A stretch of DNA of 64,000 bases from Sacculina carcini (taxonomy: Eukaryota; Arthropoda; Thecostraca; Sacculinidae), in contig OU696586.1 of NCBI GenBank assembly GCA_916048095.2, forward strand, positions 5,344,249 through 5,408,248. Direction: 5' to 3'. Below the pieces are notes generated by a model. It saw only the letters and a program-made list of their open reading frames with translations, searched no databases and was not told the origin of the DNA. Made by a program: the position numbers and the translations under genes. Position 1 is the stretch's first letter. Each line of letters starts with the position of its first letter. This document shows positions 34,018 through 54,700 of the stretch, in pieces.

Positions 34018-37000
34018 CTCAGGTTGTCTGGCCGAGCAACCTCGAGCTCCTGAGGAAAGACACGGCACCGACCGGGTTGTTCCACAGGTCACTGATAGAT
34101 GAAATTTTGTGTTGGCGTCTGAGTTGTGTGTGTGCTGTGCAGTGTTGCATGATGTGTGTGATGGTGTGTGGTGCTGAATTGCAATCTGGGCAGGTGTCAT
34201 CGATTGAGTCATTCAACCTTTTCTGATATGACAGAAGGGCAGGATGATGACCGCATCTCAACCTGGCCAGATGCACCTTGTTTTCGCGTGTGAGTGTGTT
34301 TTCTGATTTGTGTATGCCCGGTGGGTGTCTTTGTAGGAGTGTATTGTGTTGTAGTGAGTGTATGGCTTTCCGTGCGATCTCTGTGTGTATGTGTTTCTTG
34401 ATTGATGTGCGTGGGGGAGCTGGTGGAAGTGATGTGAAAATTTGTCTGTGGTAAAGTGTGCTTGGTGTTGTTTTTATGTTTCTGTCTGTGTTGTCTTGTG
34501 TTGTGAGGTGATGTAGTGGATGTGCTGTGTTGGTGACTGCTGCTGCGAGTGTTTGTGTGCCTCTCATGTCTAGGTGGTGTGTCAGTTTGAGTATTTTGGT
34601 TTCGTGATGAAGGTGGTCTGCTGGTGTGGTAGCTGTGCATCCTGTTATTGTTCTGAGTGCGGTGTTTTGAAGTGTTTGAAGTGTGTTTGTGTGGCGTGTT
34701 GCGAGATTGCTAGCCCATGCGGGGCTAGCATATTCTATGACGGGTCGGATGTACTGTTTGTATATGGTGGTTGTGGTGTCTTTGTTGTGTCCGAAAGTTG
34801 TGTGAGAGAGTGCTTTCAGTGTGTTGAGGCGTGGAGTGACCTTGGTTTTAATGTTGGTGATGTGCTGTTTGAATGAGAGTTGTGTGTCGTATGTGACGCC
34901 TAGTATTTTTGGTGTGTGCGTGTGTGGGATGATCGTGTTGTTGATGGTGATTTGTGGTGTGTAGTTGTGTTCGGATGTCCAGTTGGTGATGAGTGTGGCT
35001 GTGGATTTGGCAGGTGCAATGTTCAGTTGGTTTGTGCTGAACCATTGTTGTAGTGTGTTGATGTAAGGTTGTAGTGTGTGCACTGCTGTGTCGGCGTGTC
35101 TGTGTGTGCTTGTGATTGTGATGTCGTCTGCATATGATGATATCTGTATGGATGGAGTGTTGGGTGCTGGCATGTCATGTAGGTATAGGTTGAATAGTGT
35201 TGGTGCTAAAACGGAGCCTTGAGGGACTCCGTTTGTTATGTTGCGTGTGTGAGATGATTGTCCATTGTACCTCACATGGGCGCATCTGCCAGCGAGGTAG
35301 TTGGCCAACCATCTCTTAGTGTTATTGTGAAGTGTGGTGTCTAGTATTTTGTTTGTGAGATTGTGTCGTGGAACTCTGTCGAATGCTTTGCTGATGTCTA
35401 GTGTTATGAGTAGTGTTCTGTGTGGTGGTTTTGTTGTGTTTATGTTACCCATCATGGTCTGTGTGAGTTTTGTGAGCAGTGTGGTTGTGGAGTGCAGTGA
35501 TCTGAAGCCGTGCTGTGATTGTGATAGTGGGATTTGAGGTGTGATGAGTTTGAGTATGAGGCGTTCTGTGATTTTTGATGGTGTGCAGAGCAGTGTGATT
35601 GGACGATGTGAAGAAGGAAGCGTGGGGTCTGTGCCTTGTTTGTGTAGTGTGATGATGATGCCCGTTTTCCAGATGTGAGGTATTGTGTTGTGTGAGAAGC
35701 TGTAGTTGGATATGTTGGTGAGTGTCTGTATGCCTTGTGGACCAAGATGTTTTAGATGGATGTTACTTATTCCATCTGGACCACAGGCTGATGATTGTTT
35801 GATGTTGTGTATGATGTGTCGTGTCTGCGCATGTGTGAATGGTGTGTATAGTGGATCTGTGCTGAATGTGTGTTTACGTCTGATGATTGTCCTGTCTTTT
35901 TGTGTAGGAGTGATGTGGCTGATGTGTGAGTAGTGGTTAATGAGTGTGTTTGCTTGTTGTTTATTTGATGGTACAGATGATGTGTCGGTCGTGATGGCTG
36001 CGTGTGTGCGTGTTATATTGCTGTTTGAGAGTGTGATGCTTTTCAGTGTGTTGTATAGTTTTGTGGTGTTTGATCTGTGATCTAGTGTTTTTATGTAGTT
36101 GTGCCAGTTCAGTGATTTTTGTTCATGTATCTTGGTGTTGATTGTGGTGTTGAGTGCGTGTATTTGTTCGGATGTATTGTGTGAGTGTGGTGTCGGAGAG
36201 TGTTTCAGTGTGTCGCGTTGTTTGATGAGTGTGTGTATTTCTTGTGTAAAGTTTGGGTTGTGGTGTTTTCTGTGTCCTTTTGGGATGTGTTGTTTGTCTG
36301 CCTTGTGTATGATGCTGTTAAATGTTTGGACTGTTTTGTTTATGTCTGTGATGTCTGTTGTGTTCAGTTGCGTAAATGCTAGTTCCGTGTAGTGTGTGAA
36401 TTGTGACCAATTGGCTTTTGTGTAGTTTGTGTAAGTGCGTCTGGGTGTGTTTGGTGCAGTTCTGATTTTGGTGGTGATGACGATTGGAAGGTGGTCTGAG
36501 CCAAGCTCTTTGACCACCTTCCAAGTGGTTGTGTGAGTGAGATCCGGTGTGCAAAATGTGATGTCAGGTGATGTCGAATGATAGTGTGCCTGATGTGTGG
36601 TGTGAGTGTGTTGGTGAGTGTTGTTGAGAATGTAGAGGTGTTCTGTTTGTTGTAGTATGTCTGTGCCTCTGTTGGTGAGTGGATTGTGTGTGTACCAGGC
36701 AGGATCTTTGGCGTTGAAGTCACCGCCCAGTATTGTGTTAGGTGTGTTTGTGAGGTTGCGTATATCTGGTGTGTAGTTGCGAGGTACTGTTGGTGAAGTT
36801 TGTGGTGGAATGTATACGTTGATGATTGAAATGTGTGAGTGTGAGCCAGTGCGTATTTGTATCGATTGTTGTTCTGTTGTGGTGTCGTTTGGTGGTAGTA
36901 GTGTTTGTGTCTGTGTGCTGGTGTTTGTGTAGTTGATAGTACTGTGTATGAGTGTGATGAGGCCACCGCCTCGACCGCTAGTGCGGTCTTGGCGGATGGT

Positions 37001-38011
37001 GGTATAGTTGTGAAAGGTGGGTGTTCTGTGGTGCTGTTGCAATTTTGTTTCCTGTATGAGTGCTATGTGAATGGAGTGTCGTGTGAGGAAGTGTGTTAAT
37101 TCGTGTTTTTTTGTGTTGATGCCGTCGATGTTGAGCTGTAGAATGTTGATGTTGTGTGTGCGGTGTAAGTTGGTGTTTGTGCGAGTGAGAGTGTTGTTGA
37201 GATGTTGAGTTGTTGATGGAGGTGGTGGTGGTGGTGAGTGTGATGATGATGGCAGAACTGATGGTGATGATAGTGAGGATGGTGCTGATGGTGATAGTGA
37301 TGCTTGTGAGGAGGACGAAGTTGTTGGTGAGTGTGAGGATGAACGAGTTGCATGTGAAGATGGGAATGATGGTGATGTCGGTGGTGCTGATGACCGCGAT
37401 GATGTCGATGGTGATGAGACAGAGGTGACTGATGTTGATGGTGAATGTGCCAGTGTCGGTGTACGTGCAGGTGTTGTTGAGTTTGGTGTGCATGATGAGC
37501 AGACGAATGAGCTCGTGTATTGTGTGATGTTGTGGAGTGATGTGCATGTGGTGTGGCACCAGTTCAGGCAGGAGTTGCACTGAACTGAGCCTTTTGTGTG
37601 TCGGCGTGTAGTGAGTGGTTGTGTACATATGTGGCAGGTGTATGTGTGTCTCGGGCCTGGATGTGGTTCTACGTCTCCTGCGAGTGTGAGCATACGAGAA
37701 ATGATCGCGAGCGGATCCCATCTCGACGCCCCCGCAGGAGACGGTGACATGCGTGGAAATGAAAGTGTGAGGCGAGCGGTGTTGGTACTGTGTCTGTTGT
37801 TTGTGTATGTGTAGCGTGGTGTCAAGATTTGTGCCAGTTGCACTGAGCTGAAAAAAAAAAAAAAAAAAGACCTGTGGAACCCGGGTGACCGAAGCCGATC
37901 CCAGGAGCTCGTCAGCCCCGCCGTTCTGGCGAGGCTGGAAGGGTTGTTGCTGCGGTTTGGCCTCCAGATTGGAGGGTGGTCCCACGACGTAGACGTCGCA
38001 GCTCCAGGACC
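34018..38011 (-). mobile_element. Near-intact Jockey/I-group LINE inserted in an L2 tail
   Basis: This roughly 4 kb non-LTR element has one long gene. The sequence AATACATTGTTGTTG occurs at the left junction (about 33988-34002, in the L2-like tail) and again at 38012-38026. This reads as a target duplication and dates the insertion after the L2-like copy. The 5' leader (38011-37751) includes an 18-base T run on the coding strand. There is almost no 3' untranslated region: the stop codon at 34019 is followed within a few bases by an (AAC)n run, which cannot be separated from the target's own repeat. Confidence 0.85.
34019..37750 (-). CDS. LINE protein: 2A-like motif, zinc finger, endonuclease, RT
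   Basis: The 1243-residue frame starts at ATG 37750 (MSPSPAGASRW) and stays open to 34019. Near residue 25-35 it has LAGDVEPHPGP, close to a viral-type 2A peptide but with His in place of the key Asn. A PHD/RING-like Cys-His finger follows (CHIC...CNSC...CSSC), then a Ser/Thr/Pro-rich linker. The APE endonuclease shows LQLNIDG, QETKL, GGDFNAKDP and GSDHLPI. The RT shows DISKAFDRVPRH, NGVPQGSVLAPTLFN and SYADDITI. The C-terminal knuckle is CPDCNSAPHTITHIMQHC. No RNase H was noticed. Composition is strikingly Thr/His-rich, since the plus strand is GT-rich. It may still be capable of movement. Placement near the Jockey, Ingi or Vingi clades is from motifs only. Confidence 0.88.
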   Translation of the reverse strand: MSPSPAGASRWDPLAIISRMLTLAGDVEPHPGPRHTYTCHICTQPLTTRRHTKGSVQCNSCLNWCHTTCTSLHNITQYTSSFVCSSCTPNSTTPARTPTLAHSPSTSVTSVSSPSTSSRSSAPPTSPSFPSSHATRSSSHSPTTSSSSQASLSPSAPSSLSSPSVLPSSSHSPPPPPPSTTQHLNNTLTRTNTNLHRTHNINILQLNIDGINTKKHELTHFLTRHSIHIALIQETKLQQHHRTPTFHNYTTIRQDRTSGRGGGLITLIHSTINYTNTSTQTQTLLPPNDTTTEQQSIQIRTGSHSHISIINVYIPPQTSPTVPRNYTPDIRNLTNTPNTILGGDFNAKDPAWYTHNPLTNRGTDILQQTEHLYILNNTHQHTHTTHQAHYHSTSPDITFCTPDLTHTTTWKVVKELGSDHLPIVITTKIRTAPNTPRRTYTNYTKANWSQFTHYTELAFTQLNTTDITDINKTVQTFNSIIHKADKQHIPKGHRKHHNPNFTQEIHTLIKQRDTLKHSPTPHSHNTSEQIHALNTTINTKIHEQKSLNWHNYIKTLDHRSNTTKLYNTLKSITLSNSNITRTHAAITTDTSSVPSNKQQANTLINHYSHISHITPTQKDRTIIRRKHTFSTDPLYTPFTHAQTRHIIHNIKQSSACGPDGISNIHLKHLGPQGIQTLTNISNYSFSHNTIPHIWKTGIIITLHKQGTDPTLPSSHRPITLLCTPSKITERLILKLITPQIPLSQSQHGFRSLHSTTTLLTKLTQTMMGNINTTKPPHRTLLITLDISKAFDRVPRHNLTNKILDTTLHNNTKRWLANYLAGRCAHVRYNGQSSHTRNITNGVPQGSVLAPTLFNLYLHDMPAPNTPSIQISSYADDITITSTHRHADTAVHTLQPYINTLQQWFSTNQLNIAPAKSTATLITNWTSEHNYTPQITINNTIIPHTHTPKILGVTYDTQLSFKQHITNIKTKVTPRLNTLKALSHTTFGHNKDTTTTIYKQYIRPVIEYASPAWASNLATRHTNTLQTLQNTALRTITGCTATTPADHLHHETKILKLTHHLDMRGTQTLAAAVTNTAHPLHHLTTQDNTDRNIKTTPSTLYHRQIFTSLPPAPPRTSIKKHIHTEIARKAIHSLQHNTLLQRHPPGIHKSENTLTRENKVHLARLRCGHHPALLSYQKRLNDSIDDTCPDCNSAPHTITHIMQHCTAHTQLRRQHKISSISDLWNNPVGAVSFLRSSRLLGQTT

Positions 38012-38154
38012 AATACATTGTTGTTGTATGGTAGTTGTCCTTATACTGTCCATATTTTGGCCAGGGTTGAGTTTCTGGGCGTGCTCTCGTGCTTGTGGTA
38101 ATCTGGTGCTCGCGGACTTGGCGCACCGATAAGTGCACACCGCCCGCGGCAGCC

Positions 38155-46408
<8,254 letters not shown>

Positions 46409-47330
46409 GTGTGTGTGTGTGTGTGCAAGAAGACGTGTATTTCTCACCAATTGCACGGTTCATTTTCTCAATTCGCACTTTCATAGTGGACAATGTCCTA
46501 TTACTTCTTTCAGGCAATCGTTTTTCAATATGCTCCGGACTGGATTTTTATTACACAATAAGTATATACATTTAGAAATATCGAACCATATGCACACATC
46601 GTGTGTAGGTGTGCTTGATGTAATTATGATTTGCATTGTGTTTATTATTCAGTAGTGCATTGCAGTGGTTGTCGCGCGCGATAAAAATGAGCCATAAACG
46701 ATAATTATCGCTGAGGTCAAACCTTTTGTCTTTTATCGCAGATTTCTAAAATTATCACTCAGTCACTTATCGCTAGTCCCAAAAACATGAGGAACGATAA
46801 ACGATAAGTTGACTTGTAAAATTAAAAATATGTGCACGGTGGCAATAGTCACAACAGCCCGCCTGACGTTTCCAGACCAGTTCAAGCTGAGAGTATATAC
46901 AGGGTAGAGACTAGAAGAATCAACACTGGCTAGCAAGTGAATCCTGAAAAACCTCATATGAGAGATGCCAAGTGTGTGTGTAGCTGGCCAATCACATTAT
47001 TATTCACAGCTGCAGTGCGCCAGTCTCGCAGGAGTTCTCGAGTTAGGAGGATGTGTGCCGCTATCTCCCATGAGCCTTGACCCACCCCAACCATGCCCCT
47101 TCATTTTGAAGCATGTGGTACCTGCTCTTGAAGAAGACATCAGTTAGAAGTTAGAAAAGTGATCGCAGAAATCACTAGTGTATTGCAGATTTTCATTGTG
47201 GTCCTCATAATTGTTATATATTCTCATCCCGCGTGTTCACTTGTGTGTATGAATGTTGGTGTGCGCGCGTGTTTGTGTGTGTGTGAATGTTTGACGCAGA
47301 ATGTCCGAATGTTCGTCGCTGTCCTCGCAG

Positions 47331-47398
47331 TCAGCTCGCGCGCTATGTTCAGACTACTCGAAGCGACTCCAATAATCCCGGACCACCCGTCACTTTAT
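47331..47398 (+). CDS. Candidate further exon of the PREP-type gene
   Basis: If exon 4 ends at 46408 in phase 2, an acceptor GTCCTCGCAG at 47330 gives an in-frame continuation (QLARYVQTTRSDSNNPGPPVT) up to a weak donor at 47399. A nearby alternative acceptor at 47299 gives a different frame that ends at a TAA near 47371. Neither resembles a known PREP segment. The evidence is splice-phase compatibility only. Confidence 0.2.
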
Positions 47399-47429
47399 GT
47401 TTGTTGATATTGTGCGTAGCTGTGTCGAT

Positions 47430-48792
47430 GTGTGTGTGTGTGTGTGTGTCGATGTGTGTGTGTGTGTGTGTGTACCGATGGTATGCATGCACGGGTTCTT
47501 GGAGCGTGGCAATTATGACGCGACTGGCGGGTCTCACATTCCACACTTGATTGACACGGACTTGAATTACACGAGTAATATTGCCAAACACACACTGTGA
47601 GCGCATAATATACACAAGCGCACTTCCAACTATGTGTGAGTGCGGAGTGTGTTGGCATTTGTGTGTGTGTGTGCTGATAAGTGCGGGTCGTGTTGTCGGT
47701 GTATCTACGTTTTATTTGCATTATGGGTATGCTTTATGGGTGTACGTTCCGGGTAATTTTATAGCTGTCTTTTCGTATTTAGATGTGTATGGTTTTTGTT
47801 TGTATTCGTGTATTTTAGTGAGATGTAAAAGTTGTGTGTTTTGTTTTGGGTAATATTTTGTGTTTGTGTGTGGGGGGTACCCATGTGGTAAGTGCAGGCT
47901 CATCTGCCAATCATGCCACTCCAAAGAGAAATCTCGGTTGCCATAGTAACGCGCATGCATGTGTGTGTGTGCGTTTTTATATTACGCAGTATGACAGCGG
48001 GCAAATGTCACAAGCAAATACATTGAACATTTGACGTCTGTTTTTCACCATTCACTGCCAGAATGACCACTGGAACTGTTGCTTCTGAGGTTGCCAGTTC
48101 GAAACTGGTTTACCCATTGTTACCTCCGTAAACTCCGTAGCTCTGGAAGTTGCCGCATTCTGGACGTTTATTCGCAGATATGGTAGCACGCCCGTAGCCT
48201 TAACTAGAAGGAATGTGCGTCACACGGTGTAACAGGCCGGCGCGCCGTCTAACACTAATAATCAGCATAACTACACGTAATTGACCTGCATCGCAGACGC
48301 ATCCAGTAGGCAGTGTTAGAAGGGCTGGGGTCAGGGGCGCTCAGTTGCGGTGGTCAATGCCACTTCATCTTGTATTCATGGTTTAGATGTGTGTTCCTTG
48401 ATATTATCCACTACCTCAGTCTCACTAGCTGAAATGACAGATTATAATGAACAATTCTGCAGTGATAAGCACAGCGAGACACATGCACGATGTTTCGCGA
48501 GTATTAAACCAACAAGACCATGTATTATCGCACAACATGTAGAAAGCACACGAAACCTATCAAAACCGTTCAAGAATGAGTACAAAAGTGGTGACATCTA
48601 CAATGGCGGCCGTCTAGTCTGACATGATAAAACCCAGTCCACACCGTCACAAGCCGTACAAAACCACAAATAGCACATCTATGAAAATGGCCAGCATCAC
48701 TAAACTGTTAGCGATTAGCAATGATCAAATTGTGAGCGCAACACACCGGTCTCAACAAAAATCAAAATGTGTATGACAAACAAAAGAACATT
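47430..48792. other. Region between the PREP-type exons and the RRP1 3' end
   Basis: It contains (TG)n tracts at 47430-47472 and no recognisable homeodomain exon, RNA or transposon. It should include the 3' untranslated region of RRP1 (minus strand, stop codon at 48793). Confidence 0.5.
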
Positions 48793-51700
48793 CTAGAAGA
48801 AATCCGACGCTTTGACGCGTTGTCTGGCAGAGCGTGGAGTGTTGGAGGCTTTGAGCAGACCTTTTACTGGAATTTTGTGCGGATTATGCGGCGTTTGCGG
48901 CGAATTGTGCACGCTCAACAAGTGCTCGTTGAATGCTGCCAAAAAATAACATTAGTTCACAATATATTACTCACTTATGTAATTATTAATTTGTGCATTC
49001 ATTCACTTATCATTCATACATGTTTATTCACTACAAGTTACAGTAAAGCAAATGTTCTAGCGAAAACTCACCCTGAGCAGTGTTCCTTGACAAATTGATG
49101 TTGACTTTTTTGATGGAAGGTGACGGCGTATGATTGTCCAGTTGCTTCTGTACACAAACACATGAAATATGTACTGCTAAAACACAAACTAGACAAACAA
49201 GAGTTTATACAATACTTATTTTGTTTGATTCAAGATTGAGCTCGTTTATTTCCAAAAACAAAATCATAAATTCTGGTCAGTATGGGTTTCAGTCGAAAAA
49301 GTGTGTGAATGACGCAATCGCCGATACCATAGAATTCATTTCCAACTCCTTGGACAAGAACAATTTCACAATAGGAATATTTGTAGATTTGAGAAAAGCG
49401 TTTGACACAGTGAATCATCGAATACTTTTAAATAAGTTGGAAGTGTACGGCATACGAGGCAAGGCTAAAGATTGGGTTGAGAGTTATCTGAATGAACGTC
49501 ACCAAATGGTCGATTATCGTGGGGCGATATCGGACAAAAAAGTCATCACATGTGGAGTCCCACAGGGGTCGGTCCTTGGCCCTAAACTTTTTCTCCTGTA
49601 TATTAACGACTTACTCAGCGTATCAAATAGCTGTAAAAAGGTGCTTTTCGCTGATGACACGAATCTATTCTTTTCATCCCCGTATATTGAGGATATACAA
49701 AGAACTATTGATGGAGAATTAAAACTTGTTGACAAATGGCTGAATGAAAACAGACTTGTACTAAACACCGACAAAACAAAGTACATATGCTTTCAAAACA
49801 AGAAAAATCAAAAAGACTGTGGAATATCTGTGAAAGTAGGCGGAACGGTCATTGAGGAGGTTGAGTCGGTCAAATTCCTGGGACTGACAATTGACCAAAA
49901 TCTAACATGGCGCAATCATATAAACTCAGTTACAAACAAGTTGGCAAAAATATCCTATTCTATGTTCCAACTGAGAAATTTTATCGGTGAAAAAGCCAGT
50001 GTAACTTTATATAATAGCCTTGCAAAACCTTATCTGGATTATTGTAATAATATTTGGGGAGCAACTTATGAATCTAGACTGACAAAAATTATAACTTCTC
50101 AAAAACGTTTGATACGGATAATAGCAAAGATAAGAGTTTATGAGACCACAAAAGCTCACTTCAACTTGTATAAAATACTTGACTTCAACAGTTTAGTACA
50201 GTTGAACACGGCAGCTTTCATGTACCGAGCACACAATAATTTATTACCCAAACACCTGCAGGCTTTATTTCAAATAAACAAGAGACACCCGGACAAATTT
50301 GCACAGAGGTTCCCGAGAACTCGAGCTAGACAACAAAGCTTGAGCGTTAGAGGAGTAACCGTGTGGAATGGAATACAAAAATGCGTCAAACAAAGTAGGA
50401 CATTGAAGACATTTAAAAAGAAATTCATTGAAGGGATGAATCAAGATAAATGTAACTAATCAGTGATGCTTCGACGTGTGGAGAGACGATCGACTGATTC
50501 AGCAGTGTGCCTATATTGGTTGTAATTATTTATATCTTGTTACGATGCCACTGTCTTTTTTGTACGTTGTCTTTATTCATTGTAAAGGGCCCACATGAAA
50601 AAAAGCGCATGCTTATGTGGGTACCTGTCACAACGATTGTGTAAATTATATGTTGGTGACAAATACATGATATGATTTACCAAAAACACTCAAAATATTT
50701 TGTTTTATCCGAAATTCGGTTTGCTACAATTAGGATATCCTCCGTAAATACTGATATGTGGATAAACGTCACATAATTAAAACCAACGTGAAATATAAAA
50801 TGAAAATTTCGACAAACAGACAATACTCACGGTCATTTTCTTCTTTTTCGTCGAGGAAGTGGACAGCTTTTTCGACAGAGATTTAGCGAAAAAAGCGGGA
50901 ATATGCTGAGCCGCACCGCATTCGTCTACGCGTCCGGAATCCTCCGCGGAATCTGTCTCGTCCCACTCGTTTTGACCTGGCACCGAGAAATCAGAAACAA
51001 CACTACTGCCATCTATACTGACATTAACTGCCGCTGTTTCACACGCACTGTTGTTGAGGCTGTCGTTGTCCACCAAAGACTCTGCACAGCCATTTTGAAG
51101 ACGTTTCCTCTTGCGTTTTTTCTGCTTGATTTTGATCGTTACTTCACTGTTCTCACACTCGTCGCCACCACCATTGTCATCGTGTCCAACAGCACAAATC
51201 TCCGACGAGTTAACACCGTTGACACCATGCTGCTCACTCACATCGCTGTTTGGTTTCGTATCAAGTTCCGCTTCACAAGCACCGTCGCCATTTCGATCTG
51301 GTTCCGCAGACACTCCATTGCAAACGCCCGCCTCGTGTTTGGACATTCTGGCTTCACGAGCAGCCTTCTTCCGCTTCTTGTTGGGCCTGACCTCGCTGGA
51401 CCTGGCATCGTGTTGTTCGGCACCGTGTTTACCATTCACCCTTCCTGACGTCTGTGAGTGTTCGCCACCGAATTGATCGAGAGCAGCGCTAGTGTCTGAA
51501 TCACCGGCCCCATTTTCAGCAGAATTACCAGCGCTATTGTCGAGGGGTGGCTTGGCTGCACAACCCCTCGCTGAATCAACCTCGTTCAATTGAGATTGCA
51601 GCGGCGTTGACGAGGAGAACTTCCTGCGTTTCTTGTTTGTCATTACTGCGCTGCTATTTTCAACCGCCAGCACGACCGATTTCTTTTTCTTCTTGATTTT

Positions 51701-54700
51701 GCCAGTCGGTTTCTGCTCAGCAAACACCTCATCGCTGCCATTCGACGCCTGCACGCTGGTGTCACGTGACTCGGTCGCAATTTCTGCTTGGTCGCCATTT
51801 TGCGTATCCGTCTGCTCGGTTATTTTCGGCCCGCCTTTCTTGCGAGTCTTGGCCGATTTTCTGCTGTCCGCGTGCAACTCACGCTCGAACTCCTGAAATT
51901 CAACACACACACAAACACACACACAATAGTTTTGACTATCGTGAGAGGCGGACGAGCTGAGTCGTGTTCCTGATTTCATTTTAATAGGGCTATACTGAGT
52001 GAGGGAGTGAGATAGTGAGATACAGTGTGACGCAGGCAGTGTGAGTTAGATTTTATGTACGAAATTTAGAGACCATTTAGTTAATTAACCAATATTATAG
52101 ATTTGGCATTGGCAGTGAATTTGGCAATCGCAGCAACGGACAATTCGTGAGCGAAAACAGTGAGAAAAATGGATGATCTGGCGAGACACGGGACTTGATG
52201 GCTGCGACAGCGTGAGAGCCTGGCGGTAGTACGCGACAATGCTCCAGTAATTTGTTTTTTTATATACTCAACTTTGTGTTAAAAAAATCAAGTACAATTC
52301 AAACGCAGTGCTAGAGTCAAGTCCAGGGACAGATTGCTGTCCAGCGTTACAATATAAGTAGTCAGTTAAAAACATATAATTCACATGAGAGTATATTTTC
52401 ACAATGAATCATAAGGAAATTGCTGGAGGAATTCCCAGACAGACAGTCACGATGGCAAATACAAGCGCAGCCACCATTCATCTCCTCGCCTTGTCTTCAT
52501 AGCTTCATATCTATCTTCAAGTTCTTGATATTCAAACAAGCACACGAATATCATTTGTGCTGTGAATTTACTGGATAAAAATTGCCCCAATAATAATGTA
52601 TCAAATGTTAATTAAACTGGTCCGTCTGTGTATCAGACTTGAATGTCTGTGTGTATGTGTGTGTGTCGCACCTGGCGTCTTAACAAGGCAGCCTCAATTT
52701 CATCATCGCTGATATCTGAGTCGAACTGGGCCACAGAGGAGGCGGTGGGCAAGCGTCGAGGAAACTCTCCCTCACTGACAAGCTGGAACCTGACACCAAC
52801 ACACCGTTTTAACACTGATATACACGCTATACACCGCTGATAAAACAACAACAAATAAACAATGTGGTGAATTTATCAAATAATGATTATCATTATCATT
52901 ATTAACACATTTCATCCCATAATCATATTGAGTACAACTGACATTTTCAAGCGTGTGTGTCAATTAATTGAGAACTTTTTTGTCAATATTGCGTCGATAC
53001 CAAAGAAATACTCCTAATAAACAGCGCCTAATGATTGAATATATGTTAATATAGACGAGAAACTACAAAATAAGGTCATTTTAAGTTATCTCACACGACA
53101 TTACCGAGAAGTAATGAGCAAGATGAAATGGAAAGGATCGGACGAATAAATTACACGACTGCAATTACATGCACCCTGATAATCAACTAGCACGGATAAA
53201 AACAAAACACGCAACATAATCAACCAAATTAAAAACATTTATAACAGTCGAACACAAAACGCCAAAAACATCACGACACCCGCATCTCAACGTGATTGTG
53301 TATGTGTGTGTGTGTGTGAATTCATGTGTGTGTGTGTGTGTGTGTGTCTGACTGGCGGGAGAGTTTGTAGAGCAGGCAGCGGTTGACTTGTCGCACGGAG
53401 GCGTCGGCGCCCGCTTCTAGCAGGGCGCTGGCCAGGCGGTCGTAGTCAACAGGCAGCTGAGACAGGCAAACATTGACACCGCCCGCACGAGGGTCCATCA
53501 CAACCCCTCCCCCTTCACCCCCCTCGCTGCCGTCCTGGTCACAACATACACACACACTAGTTAGTGATATTTAACGGAATACAAAAGGGAAAACAAAACA
53601 TTCATGAGCCAAAAAATGATAGATTCACTTAGTTACACATGCAAAAACATTGGCAAATTCTGCCAAATTTTGCTAGGCATGTCTAGAGATATGAGTGTGC
53701 TTACATCAGAATCGAGGTCGGCCGGTGTGGGATTAGATTCATTTTTATACGCCAAGCCCGGGTCACTCTGCTCCATGAGATGATGGAACACAGAGCTGAC
53801 TACTGCAGACCGGAGACGACTGTCTTTGGAACGCCGCAATACCTACACAAAAACAGCAATAGAAAATTACATAATTACGCGTGATATGTCACGCCAACCA
53901 CCGTCGGTTTTGCAAAATATATAGCCCAAATGGCATCTACAATTTCGCACACAACAGTGCACACGTATTGAGCAGACACAATACCTTGTATTAGTCGGAA
54001 TTTAGCATGGTAAATTTCAAATAAGAAATATCCTATAATCAAAACTAATTGAATAATTTAAATTAATTGAATTCAATGAAATATTGCGCAATTTCTGCAA
54101 GTTAATGATGAAATCAGATTGAAGCGACATGGACGTGTTCGTGAGTGTTAGCATCCGTGCCTCGATGTACGGTAGCACCATCTGGTGGCAGACTTCAGCA
54201 CTAATCTTGCAGTCGTCGCCGCCGCCGCCGCAGTCCGCCTTGGCCAGTTCCTCCAGGTAAACATCGGCCATGTGCAGCTGCATGCCGAGCGCCGTTGACT
54301 CGACACAGGCAAACTGCTCGCCGAACATGTGCGTCAGACTGGCGACAGTTGCGGTGCGCCAACTGTCAGCTCGCGCCACCGACAATGTGCGCCGAAATAA
54401 ACGCCGCAGCAGCTAACACACACACGCGCATATGCATATGTAATTATGTAAATAAAAACATACCAAGTGGAATGATAGAGAAGTTAAACAGCCACGCGAG
54501 ATCGTAACATCACAAGCCACGTGCTCAATGAGAAATGAGACCGCCGACACAGGTATCAAGCATCAGAAACAACCCTGCAAAGTCAATTAGGTGAGTATAA
54601 CTAGACATCAAACACATTCACCAACCCACCCACCTTGTGTGGTGTGCCTAAACGTGTGTGAAAAACCAAACTCAAATACATAATCTCAGCCTACACTGGA

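Noticed and set aside
47397..47600. Exon of the PREP-type gene encoding LERGNYDATGGSH...
   Set aside because: The frame is partly microsatellite, has no family similarity, and does not join exon 4 in phase with clear splice sites.
50903..51448. 181-codon plus-strand frame
   Set aside because: Antisense shadow of RRP1 exon 7, whose minus-strand frame fits splice phases and the protein family.
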